Source of the DNA: Simmondsia chinensis
Taxonomy: Eukaryota > Streptophyta > Magnoliopsida > Caryophyllales > Simmondsiaceae
Assembly (NCBI GenBank): GCA_018398585.1
Contig: JAGTTD010000001.1
Span: 10,790,501-10,854,500, forward strand
Direction of reading: 5' to 3'
Length of the DNA: 64,000 nt
This document shows, piece after piece, positions 41,779 to 53,719 of this stretch. The translations under genes were made by a program, and so were the position numbers. The notes below the pieces were generated by a model. The model worked only from the letters and a program-made list of their open reading frames with translations, searched no databases and had not been told where the DNA came from. Each line of letters begins with the position of its first letter. Position 1 is the stretch's first letter.

Positions 41779-43134
41779 TCATTTGGAGACAGTTACTTGA
41801 TTCCCTTTCTTGAGCCATAATAACTTGTAGGGATTAGGGTGGGCTTTGGCTGGTAATCCTAACTTAGTCACAGCTTCTTCAAATATCACATTTTCACAAC
41901 TCCCCAAATCAATGACCATACGACAAACCCTGCCAACAATGGTACAAGTGGTTTGGAAGATGTTGTTGCAAAACCAACCGTCACCCTGTTCTTCTCTTGG
42001 TGCGAAGCACGAACGCCTGACCACCAATATGTGACCCTCATTCCCCGTCACGAGCTTCTCACTTGGTGCCACCAACTCTTCTTGGAGTTCTTCGCTGAAG
42101 GCCTCGCCATCTTCTTCTAGGAGTTCCTCAATGTATAAGCCCTTGCCCGACCTATCTTCCTTATGGCAATCAGAGGCTCGATGTCCGTTCTCCCCGCACT
42201 TGAAGCAGCGAATCCTTGAAGTGTTCGTCAAGTCTTGAGGATTGGGCCTGGTTGTGTTAGCATTTGGCTGCTCTCTAACGCTGGCCTGTGCACCGCAATT
42301 TCCACCAACATGGAGGCGTCTCTGTTGACGTTCGACATTCGAGGCCCTTTGGCTAGCCTCCGATATAGTAAAGATGTCAAACATGTTGAGGACTTCTTGG
42401 ATGGACTCTCTCAACCTGCCTATGCATCGGTCCGCCAATTGTTCTCCGTTTTCTGCCAAGTCATTCCCAGTGACGAGCGAATAGAATTCAGCCGTGTACT
42501 TCTACACGGATCTTGAACCCCGACGCAAACTTTGGAGGCGTTGGTACATGATTCTGGCGTGATTGTGCGGCAAGAAGGCTCCTTGCATATGCTTCTTCAT
42601 TTTGTCCCATGATTCGATCTTGGCTTTACCTTCACGACACCGAATTTGCTAAGTTGTTGCCACCACGCGGCAGCTCGCCCTCTCAAGCGTGTAGCAACCA
42701 AGGGTGCTTGCTACTTTTCTGGAACTTCTCGGAACTCGAGAACTTCTTCTACTGCAGCAAGCCAATCCCAAAAATCTTCGGGATTTCCTCCACCATTGAA
42801 CTCCAGGATTTCGATCTGGAGACTGGCTTCCCACCTCCTATCATCCGGCATGTGGGTGTTACCGGTATTGGGCCAACGATGCCTCGGCCTAGGATCCGGT
42901 ATCTCTTCCTCCGGGAACGGATTCTGGAAGCTCTCATCTGTATCCCCTTTGGTTTAACGGGAGTTGGGGCTGGGTTCCCTGATCTGCATCTAGGTTTGCC
43001 CCCAGTTGAACCAAACAACGCTCGATTCACCTAAGTTTCTCCTCGACACCGTCTAATCTTCTTTCGTGTTGGGCGTGTCGATCTCGTTCAGTTATTTCTT
43101 CGATGGAGGCGTACCTCTGACGCCCTGGGGCCAT
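41779..43134 (-). pseudogene. Gypsy gag and protease
   Basis: The probable start is MAPGRQRYASIEEITERD at 43134, just inside the PBS. With frameshifts the capsid region reads KIESWDKMKKHMQGAFLPHN, ARIMYQRLQSLRRGSRS and TAEFYSLVTGNDLAENGEQL, a standard Gypsy gag. The zinc knuckle CFKCGENGHRASDC is at 42207-42166. The protease follows; its site reads VIDLGSCENVIFEEAVTKLG (about 41919-41860) where relatives have a DGGS or D[ST]G-type site, so the active site is altered. It then runs to KPYKL-like NPYKLLWLKKGNQVTVSK and a stop at 41779. Confidence 0.9.
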
Positions 43135-43164
43135 CTCAGAAACGCTGTGAACTCTGATACCTAT

Positions 43165-43624
43165 TGATGCAGCACATAAGTGGAAAATTAGGGAAACGGG
43201 AAGTTAACAACAGCCTTCCCTTAATTTTATTACTGAAATAAAAAAAAAGGAAAAATAGTCTCGATTCTCACAACCTGAGAAAAGAGGAAACAAAGTATAA
43301 GTATTTGTGGGAATTAATGAATGATGAAACTCTAGCTACCTATCCCTTTAAATAGAAGGGATTCCTAAATCCTATAGGAAAACTAATTTAAATTTTAAAT
43401 CAAATCAACGGTTGAGATCACAATCATGTGATAAGGATCAACGGTCGAGATCTCAATCCGTGTGCTAAAACATAAACAATAAAATATCTAAAAAACAAAC
43501 TCAAATTTAAAACAAATTCAAACTTTATCTGTTGGCACCAACTCGGTCCCGTCTAGCCGGATCCGTTCCATAGTGCTGGACCCCGTTCCGCTAATACAGT
43601 CTCGCTACGGCCTGAGCTGCATCA
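43165..43624 (-). mobile_element. 5' LTR of the Gypsy element
   Basis: 460 bp, paired with 37812-38273; the two differ at scattered sites, including a 1-bp difference in an A-run and CpG-type changes. Confidence 0.92.
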
Positions 43625-43983
43625 AAAACTTGTTTTGTGTGTTTGGTGAAACCATACATTGAGGCAATGCTAAAAAGGTAAAATCCTTGCTTTTGCGTGG
43701 TTGTTGAAACCAGGTGCCGAGACGATGCTAAAACTAATAATAATAAAAATAAAAAAGTTAATTTTATGAATGTGTGCATGTAGGTAATAAAGTATGTTGA
43801 TAATAATTCATGAGTTTTACACATTAAAAGGAACAATGAGTTTTTTCATGGAATATGAAAACGTATTCATAGTTTAGATTCATAATATGAAGATGTAATT
43901 AAGTGAAAAAAATTGATGGTCAAATAATGATAATCAAAAGTTTGATTTTCATTGTTGAGAACCACATATTTACTTTGTAATGT
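43625..43983. other. Intergenic stretch, nothing recognised
   Basis: AT-rich; the frame at 43591-43836 starts in the LTR and has no known domain. Confidence 0.55.
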
Positions 43984-43998
43984 CACTACAAAAAAAGT

Positions 43999-44400
43999 GA
44001 CCATTACCAACAGTAGCATTTCAGGATCTGTTTGGTAATGGTTGTACATTACCAACAGAAAAATGTTACTGTTGGTAATGACTCGGAAGAAGTAGGAAGT
44101 AAAACCAATAAAGATCTAGTCCTAACAAAAGTAGATTTCTGTTGGTATTGATGTAGTCAATCCCAACAGAAACAAATTTTGTTGCTATTGGCTAGCTTAA
44201 TGCCAACAGAAATAAGTGCTGTTGGTATTAACTAACTTAATGCCAGCAGAAATATGTATTGTTGGTATTGACTAGCTCAATGTCTGCAAAAATAAATTTT
44301 ATTGGTATTAACTATATCATTACCAAATAAAATAAATTTTATTGGTATTGACTAAATTAGTATCAATAGATGTATTTATCAATAAACAAAATTTCAGAAA
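43999..44400. repeat. Left subterminal repeats of CACTA 2
   Basis: About seven units of roughly 43 bp built on CTGTTGGTATTGACTAGCT and AATGCCAACAGAAAT. Such repeats bind the transposase in En/Spm-type elements. Confidence 0.85.
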
Positions 44401-45084
44401 AAATTAGTAATTATAAAAAAATTTTATTAGAGCAATTTAGATATTAATGCCGTAAAGTTTGATTTATCAATTTTATAGTGCCTTTTGTGAAATAATTTTT
44501 TAGTTAAAAATATAATTAAAAAATAGTTTAAATAATGATCTGTATTGATATAAGTAGGTCCCATTTTTATTCTTTCTTACTGTCATTTAGATGATTTTAT
44601 AAAATATACATAACTTGCTGTATTAAAATATTATTTTATAAAATTATGAACTAAAAATTTAGTACGCTAAACCTCATACTAGTAATAAGGTATAATTGAA
44701 CATGTATTTTAAATAATTTATCTTTAAATAATAATAATAATAATGTTTTCAAAAATTTTTTATTTTCCCTCTTCACTTTCATTGTCCCTCTATTCTTTAA
44801 TTCGTTTATTTAATTTATTTTTATATTTATACTTTACTTATTTTCAAATTCTAATATTCACTTACGTATCCCTACTTTATCCAATCTTTTTCCCAACCAT
44901 AGGTTACCCTAAATCGTTGATCCGACTAGCTTGCATCGACAACCACTATCCACGAGCTCTCCGATGGTCCACCACAACCACAAACACCACCCATTTACAT
45001 TCCTAATATCCCCAATTTATTTTCAAAAAATCAAAAAGTTTGATTAAATAAATAAAAAAAAAAAGTAATTCAAAAGCAAAGTTA

Positions 45085-45330
45085 TTATTCAAACTAACCC
45101 TTCCTCTCCTCTATCTTCGTTCAGCTCCATCTCTCTCTCTCTCTCTCTGTTTGACTCAAACCCTGCTCGCCGTCCCTTCGCCTTCGCCGTCGCCGCTCGC
45201 CCTCCTCGCCGTGCCGTCGCCATCGCCGTCGCCGTCGCCGTCGCCACTCGCCTCATCCTCCGTTGCCGCTCGCCACTCATCCTCTGGTGCCGCGTGCTTA
45301 CAGCTCTTCTCTCTCTGTTTGCACCTCTCC
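45085..45330 (+). repeat. CT- and (GCCGTC)-rich segment of CACTA 2
   Basis: A (CT)n run (45130-45147) is followed by GCCGTC/GCCATC units to about 45260, a GC island in AT-rich DNA. It resembles the 5' UTR or promoter region of a plant gene. Frames open on both strands here are due to the 6-bp periodicity and are not proposed as genes. Confidence 0.6.
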
Positions 45331-45934
45331 CTCTCTTTTTTCGTTCACGTTTTAGTTAGTTTTTTCATTGATTTTTGTTGATTTTTCATATTTCTGTTGA
45401 TTAGGTCTTGAAATTAAACCCTAGACATTGGTTTATGGTCAAAAAAAGGAAACCCTAGACCTTATTTGCAACTCTTGAGATCAACCGATTTCTTCTTTTG
45501 TGAAAATAAGCCCTAATTAACTAATATCACTATTTTTCTTGGGTTACTCTTTATTTTTGTTAATTTAAGTTAAAATAGCTCCCAAAGTATGAAACCAACA
45601 TTAGTGTTGACCTCTCAAGGCTGCCCTTTTCTCCTTTTGTGGTAAGCTTATATCCATTGTTTGTAGATTTGAGTTATGGATTTGAGCTGTTTGAATTGAA
45701 CGTACTTGACCTTTATGGCAGTATGTTAAGTTTATGATATGTAATCTAGTTAACTGAGCTAGAACCTTGCTTGGTTGGTTGTGAATTTCATAATTTATGG
45801 AGTAATGTTCCGACTTATATGAACTTCGAATTGAACTTCACGGGTTAAATTCTATTCTGATAACGTATTTGTAAAACAATTCTAGATCAGACTATCAACC
45901 ACTAGGTTAAGATTTTTGAAAAATTTAATGCTCT

Positions 45935-46499
45935 TGTTATGACCCGAATATATCAGAGATAGGTTGTGAATTGGTATTGGTAAGGCAATGATGTAATAAG
46001 TAGCAATTTAGTAGCATTAGTGAAATAAGGTCATGTATTAGCTAGGTTGGGCTGTAAGTTGCTATTAGTTGGCCCTAGATCATAAGGTTGGTCAAGATGG
46101 AAGTGTAGCTTGGTCAATATTGATGGGCTTCCTGCCTTAGTCAGTTATGTGGTTGTCCATGTGCATTGTATCTCATCTTGCACCGCCATTGCTCTAGCCC
46201 TTAGTATAAGTAGGTGGTTTGCTCTTGTAATCTCATAAGTTTGATAATAATGAATTAATTCTTCTTTCCCTCTTTGAACTCAATGCTCTATACTTCTTAA
46301 CTCTCTCTCAATCTCTATTCTTTTATGAATTCTCTTGAATCTCTATCAATCTTATCTAAATTCTTCTTAATCTCATCTAATTCTAAATTCTTTACCTAAA
46401 TTCTCTTAGTTCTCATCTTGATTTCACTTTCTAAGTGTGAATTCCTATACAAACCCAGCTTATGATTCATCCAAGAATCATAACAGTGGTGTCAGAGCC
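45935..46499 (+). mobile_element. LTR plus PBS of an inserted retrotransposon
   Basis: The LTR, 45935-46485, begins TGTTATGACCCGAATAT and ends AAGAATCATAACA. One base on comes TGGTGTCAGAGCC (46487-46499), an iMet-type PBS, so this is a 5' LTR with some internal sequence. A weak TATA (GTATAAGTAGG, near 46203) and a CT-rich 3' half fit. No second LTR was found before 49257. The base order before it, GCTCT, is the same as before the solo LTR at 40649. Confidence 0.8.
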
Positions 46500-46764
46500 T
46501 GAAGATCAGTTCCAATTGTTTAGATTTGTTGAAGCGTGGTGCTAAGTTGTTCAATCAACTTTAGATGCGGTGTTGGAGCCGATCACACACAATCGGGAGT
46601 GAAAGCTGATTAAGTGAAGGATAAAGCACCTGAAATTAATTCAAGTTCTCTGTTTCGAGACTTAAGCTTGCTGTACAGATCGAGTTCGTTTCTGATCTTG
46701 TTGATCTGGACTGCTTTCTCATGGTTCTGAATTCAATCCTGCGACTTTACATTTGATTTTACTA

Positions 46765-46794
46765 TAACAAAAAAAAAAAAAAAAAAAAAAAAAA
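46765..46794. repeat. A-run of about 28
   Basis: A long homopolymer A tract between the PBS-linked sequence and the frame at 46933. Confidence 0.9.
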
Positions 46795-46932
46795 TCAGAA
46801 TCTATTGATCATATTGAAGATCGAGCTGCTGTCAATTCGTTTCAAGCGGAAATAATCAGATTAAATAAGTGAATTGAAATCAATCAAGTTGATCAAGTTG
46901 TTGCACTAGCGGTTGGTGATTGAAGTGAACTG

Positions 46933-47136
46933 ATGGATGACATTTTTGAGAAGATGACAAGAATGAATCAGCAAGCATTGTTGAAAGTTGGGAATTTACA
47001 ACAGCAGATGCAAGATTCACAGCGGCAGATGCAAGAATTATTGTTAGCATGTGTGCAAAGACATCAAATGAAGCTAAAAGAACAACAAAAGGAGCAAGTT
47101 CCTGAGGGTACATTGTATGTTGAGGTTTCTTTTTGA
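46933..47136 (+). CDS. Short Gln-rich coiled-coil frame of unknown origin
   Basis: 67 codons: MDDIFEKMTRMNQQALLKVG, then QQQMQDSQRQMQELLLACVQ and RHQMKLKEQQKEQ. The heptad-like Met/Leu spacing and Gln richness suggest a coiled coil. It could be the N-terminal part of gag of the element whose LTR lies at 45935, or an exon of a CACTA gene (a splice-like GTAC follows EQVPEG). Neither can be shown. Possibly not expressed. Confidence 0.3.
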   Translation: MDDIFEKMTRMNQQALLKVGNLQQQMQDSQRQMQELLLACVQRHQMKLKEQQKEQVPEGTLYVEVSF

Positions 47137-48829
47137 TGAACCATTGTTGCATAAAGTATAATTTTATATATTTCTGCGATCATTTGTGCTTTATTCCCTT
47201 GCTTCCAAAGAACTATTTTTCCTGAATGAGTGTTGAGGTTTCTTTTTGCAGTTATTCTGATTTTGGTGTATGCTCTTATTTCTTGTTATTCATCTTAAAT
47301 TAATTATCTTGTAGGTTTTGTTGACAGGTTTTAGAAGCGTTCCACCACTTTTTGAAGCTCCTAGTGTTGTTCATGGATTAATATTAGCAAGTAAGTATAT
47401 TAACTAGTATTTCTATGATATAATTAAGCGAATCATATTGAGTGGATCATTTATTTGGCGTTTTTATTCTTTCTGTGATATAATTGTGTGAATCATATTG
47501 ACTATTGTTGCTTCTTGGAAACATTTTCTCCATTGGACTCAAATTTAGGTAACTCTGAAATGTACTGTAAATGGTTATAATGAAATAGATGTACTGAAGG
47601 TAGTTATATGTTACTTGTGTTTAATTTGATGCCAAGGAGAAACTTAGTGACATGTTAGTTGTGTTCATTCCCTGTTTAAGAAGCCATTGTTTTGGAAAAT
47701 GTATTTCGCAAGTTCGTGAATATAGGCACCCTAGCAAACTGTTATATAGTTTGGTGGATTTTGATAGATTACAAAACCTTTTTCTTCATATGTTTGATAC
47801 ATTGGAAGCTAAATAGGGTTTGCAAATAAAGATTTTCAGATATGTTTGTATCTGCTAGACCATGTGGGGGTTTACTTTTGAATGACTCATCCTTTATAAC
47901 TAGCGAAGACTAGAAACCGTTTATACATAACTAGTTTTAGATGCAGATATTGATATATATAGTTCAATTGTTTGTGTGTATGTTTGACGTTTTAGATGTA
48001 TTTATGAAGTATAATGAATTTATTTTTCATGTGATAATACCGCAGTTTGGTGAACATTTCTTAGGAGACAACTGCATTTGAGAAAAATATACATTGACAT
48101 TATTGATGCTTATGAGTTAATAACCATATTAATTGGGAGCTCATATTCTTATGATTATTTACCAATGAATAGCTCTAGAATGCATATGAATTTGCATGAG
48201 TTAGTACATGATGCTTATGAGTTAAGAGATGTAGAGGAAATCATGACATACTCCTTTCCAAATTCAGATATAGGAGTTGAACTTTCTATTATATTATGCA
48301 AATATGAATGTTTTAGTGTCATAATATAGTCCAATTGAAAGTCATGTTCTCTATTTACTAAGGAAATCCTTATGATGTTGTGTATAAGCTCTATGACAAT
48401 GTTTTAGTGTAATAATTTGCCTTTATGCTAAAAAATTGAGATTGAGCTTATGTTGTTGTTTAATGTCTCTATTGTTCATTGTCATAGGAAAATGGAAGAT
48501 CATTGGATGATGAGCTTAATCACGAATGTGAAGAGGAAGATTTGTCGATGAAGATTATGTGTAGGAAGATGTATGATGTTGGTTGTTCTTGGTGTAGACA
48601 AATTACTTAGAACTTTTTGGTCGATGATGGATTTTTCTTTTTAGCTATTTGTACTGGTTAGATTAGATTTTAGATGGAGTTGTAGATTTGTATTGGATGC
48701 TTTCCTTTTGTTGTGGATTAAACATGGATGGAGTTGTATACATTTTGGATGCAATTATAGATTTGATTATATAAATTGGTATATTGTTGTGACGAGATAA
48801 TGCCACCCACAAAGTATGCTTCTGATGTA
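47137..48829. other. Interior of CACTA 2, nothing recognised
   Basis: AT-rich sequence; the frame at 48078-48329 repeats ATGCTTATGAGTTAA motifs. No transposase signature was seen on either strand. Confidence 0.5.
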
Positions 48830-49257
48830 GAGAGTAGCAATATGAAATTATTGTCGGTAATAACAAAATAAGTCTTTGGTATCATACTTTTTGCCAATAG
48901 ACATTGTTTTGTCGGTAAAACTTTTACCAACAGAAAATTTTTTGTTGGTATATCATTTACCAATAAAGAATTTGTTATTGGTAATATCCTTTACCAATAA
49001 AAAATATTTTGTTGGTAATACCCTTTACCAACAAAAAGCTTTTGTTGGTATAACTTTTACCAACAAATAAATAATTGTTGCTATTGTAGAGGTATTACCA
49101 ATAACTTCAAATTTCTATTGGTAAAGCCTTTACCAACAGAGGCAATACCAACAGCTTACCAACAGACTGATTTCTGTTGGTAAAGCCTTTACCAACAGAA
49201 AAATTGCCATTGCCAACAACAATCTTGCTGTTGGTAGTAGTCACTTTTTTTGTAGTG
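48830..49257. repeat. Right subterminal repeats and end of CACTA 2
   Basis: TTTACCAACAGAAA / TTTTGTTGGTAA units recur about ten times in both orientations up to the inverted end TTTTTTTGTAGTG. Confidence 0.87.
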
Positions 49258-49260
49258 TGT

Positions 49261-50219
49261 AATTGTCCCTTTGATACACATAAATATTTGCATATGTTAA
49301 TATAATGGAATATTTGCATTATTTTGCAATGTAATGCCCCATTGAATATTTGCATGCGTAAATGATGGCACGTAAACTTACACATACATGTAGTTAATGA
49401 TACATCCTCATAACAATCTAATCGGTAGTGTATCCATGTATGTTCATACTTAATGAAAAGAATTTGAGTATAAGCCTATATGTTAATGGAGTTACAAGAT
49501 TAGTGCATGTAAGATTATTGTAGTTAATACATGCATGTTCATAAATGTGAAAGATAATTTATGTATAAGTCTGAATATTGATGTGGTTATGCATTTAATA
49601 CATGTATATTTTCTTTATTATGAAAAAGTAATGAAGATGAAACCACTGCCGTTTACGTATGGTGAACGAATAAAAATGTGCCATCTCACTTAATGGGCAA
49701 AAAATGAGAAATTGTGAAAGACTAATTGAAGATGAATCATATGCATGTTAATATAATCATGACTTTTTGCGATGTTAATTTATGAACATGAATGCTTTTT
49801 TGTTTGCTCGGTAAAAACGAAAGTGATGTGAGTTTGAATGGAATTAAAATTAGTAGATCATGAAAGGTAAATAATATATGATTATTTTTTATATGTTGAT
49901 CCCTAATGTCGCTAATATAAAGATATTCAAATTGAGTGTAATATAAGTACGATTATTGCATGGAAAACAAGATTATTATGTGATTTTTTATTCATGTTTT
50001 ATGACGCTATTAGTCATTAAAGTGGAAAATTTTAAGAGTATATGAATACTGAATTATGATGATTTATATATTATCCATAAGTTTGATACTAATAAATGAC
50101 ATGATGATTCATTCAATTTAATTGTGGATAACTTGAAGTTCAGGAATGTAAATATGGATGAGTATGGAAAAGTGATTTTAAATCTTTCATTGATGTTAAT
50201 GCAAATATATTAAGATGAA
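49261..50219. other. Intergenic stretch, nothing recognised
   Basis: AT-rich, with loosely repeated CATGTA/TTAATG words; probably the decayed front part of the Copia element that becomes readable at 50220. Confidence 0.45.
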
Positions 50220-51460
50220 TGGTTTTTTGTTTAATTCCTAGTTCAAAAGTTTGAATTTCGGAAAAAATGACATGCCTATGTCCAATGATAAAAATCGTGA
50301 TGATAGGGAAGAAATCCATAATAATGTCCTAGAACTTAGAAGAAGTACAAGAGCGAGAAAAAAAAAGTCATTTGAGCTATATTTCTCTATGTATCTAGTG
50401 GAGTGAACTAGAGACAATATGAATGTCAAGTTCCATAATGTTGTGTCATGGAATATGATCGTATGACGAGACTATGAAGTCTTGTGATATCGCTTTTCGA
50501 AAATGGCAACAAATAAATCGGATAAATATATAACAAGTTTGATAATGATAAAGGAGTCATTATATATTTGTATGTTGATTACATGTTGATATTTGGTATG
50601 AATATTTAATATCAAATAGAGGTACTCTAGTAGTACAATTGGAGTATAAAAATGTTTGATATAGCCTTTATTGTTGGAAACTAAGTAGATATACAAGCAA
50701 TTCAAATAAAGTTTACTGGCACGTGGTACATAAAGTACTAAAATGACCATGGATTTTGGTATTACCTTGAGTGAGTATTCTTCTACTTTAGAAGAACACT
50801 TGGACGCTAGATGTATCTTCGATAATGAGGACTATGCTTCTACAAGCAAGTGGGTACTCCAAAATGGTGGGGTTGTCGTCTCCTGGGGTTTCAAGAAATA
50901 GACATATATTCGTTTCATCATGATTGTAAAGTTTATTGCTTTGATTTTTGATAGTAAGGAAGCAAAATGATTAAAGGATTTTTTTTTTCCCAATAATTAG
51001 CGACGTGGTCTCAAAACAAAATAGGCGCTCGATCTAGCGATCCCTAAGACAACCCGCTAAAAAGCAGAGCTCAAAAAGATAGAAACAGAAAACATTGCAA
51101 GACTACAAGCTAAAAATAGACAAAACAAATAGGCATGACAAGACGATCTTTTGTATAAGATTCCTTTGTGGCCTAGGCCAATATCGCTTATTTCTATCCA
51201 TTGTGATAGTGAGGCTATACTTTCAAATGCAAAAGAGTGAGTGTATAATTGAAAGTCCAGACACATTTACATGAAACAACTCACGAAAGATTGGGTGATC
51301 ATTATGAGCTTTTGAAATATAAGTTAGAATCTAGGGGATCCTTTAACAAAAATCTTTACTAGAGACTTGGTAATAAATACGAGTAAAGGGATGAGTAAAG
51401 CGGTTATGGCCGTTATTTTTGCATGCCAGTTTTATGATTTTTGGAAATTAATTTATTTGT
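50220..51460 (+). pseudogene. Decayed Copia pol (RT and RNase H)
   Basis: The integrase-RT linker reads LELRRSTRARKKKSFELYF (about 50333-50388). The RT core reads GVIIYLYVDYMLIFGM (YVDD changed to YVDY, about 50551-50600). RNase H is the clearest: SEYSSTLEEHLDARCIFDN, STSKWVLQNGGVVVSWGF (50845-50898) and FIALIFDSKEAK; then, after an inserted LINE tail, LLYKIPLWPRPISLISIHCD, SEAILSNAKE and KSRHIYMKQ, and DPLTKIFTRDLV near 51345. Stops are frequent. RNase H would remove the RNA template during cDNA synthesis. No LTRs were found. Confidence 0.82.
50985..51144 (-). mobile_element. L1 LINE 3' tail inserted in Copia RNase H
   Basis: On the minus strand the insert ends GTCGCTAATTATTGGGAAAA, the L1 end form, and shares upstream sequence style with 19244-19383. 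It interrupts the RNase H reading between SKEAK*LKD and LLYKIPLW. The likely TSD is GAT(T/C)TTTT, about 8 bp. Confidence 0.75.
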
Positions 51461-51622
51461 TTTGAGGGATGTATCCTTGATTTTAAAAAAAATGATTTTA
51501 ATATTTAATTATGTGTCTCATCAAAAAAGACACATTGATCATTATATAATGCCCCCAATTAGCATTTGCAAAAAACTCGACTTTAACGTATTCATTCTCT
51601 CTTTTTCTTGAAAAGTCTTTGG
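51461..51622. other. Short AT-rich link
   Basis: Probably decayed 3' sequence of the Copia element up to the CACTA target site. Confidence 0.45.
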
Positions 51623-51644
51623 CACTACAATATAAATGGACTTA

Positions 51645-51900
51645 GGCAACGAAAAATTTGCAACGGTAGTAAAAAGTGTTGCCTCAACTAGTCAAATGCA
51701 ACATTTTCTATATTGTTGCCTTCATCCTCAAATTTGATGTATAAATCTCATGGCAACGGTTCCAAAACCGTTGCCTTTGATGTTGAAGGTAACGGATGTG
51801 AAAAACCGTTGTATTTGCTCAACTAAATGTAACGGTTAGTTGAGTGTTGCAGTAATAGGCAACACTTTCTCACTTGTTGCTTTTGTTGTTAGCTATACAA
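51645..51900. repeat. Left subterminal repeats of CACTA 1
   Basis: Repeats of GGCAACG, GCAACGGTT and AACCGTTGCC in both orientations, expected transposase-binding sites of the En/Spm type. Confidence 0.85.
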
Positions 51901-51999
51901 CATCAACTTTTAAATGTTTTCTTTTTAGCATGAGTCAATTTTTCATTATGCCAAGTAATTAATTAATTTCAGATCATGTGACAATGAGTTCATTATATA

Positions 52000-52999
52000 T
52001 TTTTTATTGATTAAAATGATTAATTAACTTATTCGTAAAATTGGATAGGTATCTAAGTGATATAAATTTTATTGGATCCTATTTGATACATGGAATTTGA
52101 ATGTGGATTTGGGCCAAGGGTGAGGTTGAAACTGAGGGCCATAATTCCATTTTTTTGTCGGATTCATTAATTATAATTATAATTCTACTGTCCAATTCCA
52201 TTTAATAGGGTTTTAATTAAAAAGCATAGAGTCCAAGTTCTTAATTATGAACTGTACTTCTTTATTAACTCTACTGATATGAAGCCCTGAATGTTGCAAC
52301 TCAGTTATAAATATAGAAATCCAAGATGACTTGAAATAGGAACACTACTCAATCTTTACTCAAAACTCAAAATGATTGTATTTGAGTACTTGAACCTAAA
52401 ATGATATGACATGACCTTAGCCAGACTCAGTCTAACTCAAAATTGAAAGTAGCCAAATTGATTGTAGATGATTTAAATATAAACTAACACTAACTGATTC
52501 GAAACTGACTTAAACGAGATCCAATGAAATTACTCCAAAACTAGATATAATACAATCGAAATGACCTTATACCTTGAGATGATTGTAACTAACTATCCAA
52601 CCTTATTAACTTGAAACCAAGATGATTAGAGCGTAAATCGCCCTAACCAAATTCAAACTCAACCCTAACCCAAATCTTAGAATGAACCCATCTAATTAAT
52701 CAAAAAGCGGATATGACTTTAGCACCATATGCTTTAACCAACTAATACCCATATCGAATTGACTCGAAACTGGACATGACTAAAATACTACATGATCCAA
52801 TTTGACCAAAGCCCTAGAATATACAATGATCAAACTCGATTAATTCAAAACTTGAAACAATTAATTGTACAGTTACGTTTCAACTTGCAGTTATGCAGTA
52901 TGATTTTAACTTCATATTCTAAAAAATCCTCTAAATTTCTCTAACAAGTGATAATATTTGAATATCAAATTCCTATGATATAATTTATCTAAGAAGTAT
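52000..52999. other. CACTA 1 interior, nothing recognised
   Basis: AT-rich DNA with loosely repeated ACTCAAAACT / GACTTAAAC-like words (52300-52870). No domain recognised. Confidence 0.5.
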
Positions 53000-53012
53000 G
53001 CGACAAAACTTT

Positions 53013-53231
53013 TTTTTTTTGATAATTGGTACTTTCATTCAACAGAGAATGTATACAAAATGGTTTACATCATCAAAATGCAAAAGCATATTCTAACATA
53101 TTCAAAAACATGAACCAAACAAAATCCTACAGCATATATAGCCCCTATGTTATAGTTCCTGCATCCCCAGGGCATTTGATAAAGCTTGATCAGTGCATCC
53201 GAGCTACTAAGGGTGAAGGTCTTGATCATGA
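53013..53231 (-). mobile_element. 5'-truncated retroposed insert with poly-A
   Basis: Flanked by GACAAAACTTT on both sides (53002-53012, 53232-53242). On the minus strand it ends TGAATGAAAGTACCAATTATC and a short A-run, matching the L1 tail style CTAATTATC-An. A retrocopied mRNA 3' end is an alternative, because an AATGAAA lies about 15 bases from the tail. No TSD mismatch was seen over 11 bp. Confidence 0.7.
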
Positions 53232-53589
53232 GACAAAACTTTAAATTATAATTACAATTTACGAGTTACTTATATTTTAGTACCCCGATCTTTTTCGAAA
53301 TTATAAAAAAGGATCTTGATAGTTTGGAATTCGTATAAAGGCCCCTAAATTTTGTCATATTAATAAAATTGCCCCTAATCTTTTGTAGTATTACCAAAAG
53401 TCCACTCTTCGGCATAATAACGCCTTTTTTGTCTAAGAAATTGAAGTGCCAACTAGCCATTTTTTGTTTACTCTCCAACGTAATAAAGCAGATAATTTTT
53501 ACATAAGACAATATATAATCGAATTTTCTGCTACGCTGGTTCCAAAAATAATGCTAAAAAAAAATAATAATGCTGGAGAAAAAAAACTA

Positions 53590-53710
53590 TTGAACCGCAT
53601 TTATAAAATGCGGCTATAATAAACCACGTTAAAAAGAGGCGTTTAAATTTCAAATAAACCGCGTCAGTAAGACGCGGTTTAATGAAAATAGAACCGCCTC
53701 TTAAAGACGT
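53590..53710. repeat. Cluster of CCGCGTC/GACGCGG palindromes
   Basis: TAAACCGCGTC-AGTAA-GACGCGGTTTA forms an 11-bp perfect stem (53655-53665 with 53671-53681). Imperfect relatives, CCGCATTTATAAAATGCGG (about 53594-53612), AACCACGTT and GAACCGCCTCTT, surround it. This looks like subterminal repeat sequence of a different CACTA family stranded here. Confidence 0.55.
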
Positions 53711-53719
53711 GGTTTTCTG

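Larger units (their letters stand above)
37812..43624 (-). mobile_element. Ty3/Gypsy retrotransposon, complete borders, degenerate
   Basis: The LTRs, 37812-38273 and 43165-43624, have 8-bp perfect ends TGATGCAG...CTGCATCA. Flanks are AAAAC plus one C on the left and AAAAC on the right, a TSD with one extra base. Order on the minus strand: LTR, PBS (GGTATCAGAG, near 43160), gag, protease, RT, RNase H, integrase, PPT (CTCGGGGAGGA, 38284-38274), LTR. RT before integrase makes it Gypsy. A solo LTR of another family splits the RT at 40649-41235. Many stops show that it is dead. Confidence 0.93.
43984..49257. mobile_element. CACTA (En/Spm) transposon 2
   Basis: Both ends read CACTACAAAAAAAGTGAC, in inverted orientation, and TGT flanks both sides (43981-43983, 49258-49260), the 3-bp TSD of CACTA elements. 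Subterminal arrays of TTACCAACAG / CTGTTGGTAA lie at 43999-44400 and 48830-49250. No transposase domain was recognised inside, so it is probably non-autonomous or too decayed. It holds a GC-rich (GCCGTC)n leader-like segment and an inserted LTR. Confidence 0.93.

Noticed and set aside
45089..45381. Frames on both strands rich in Ser/Pro or Arg/Ala
   Set aside because: They come from (GCCGTC)n periodicity, with no conserved domain.
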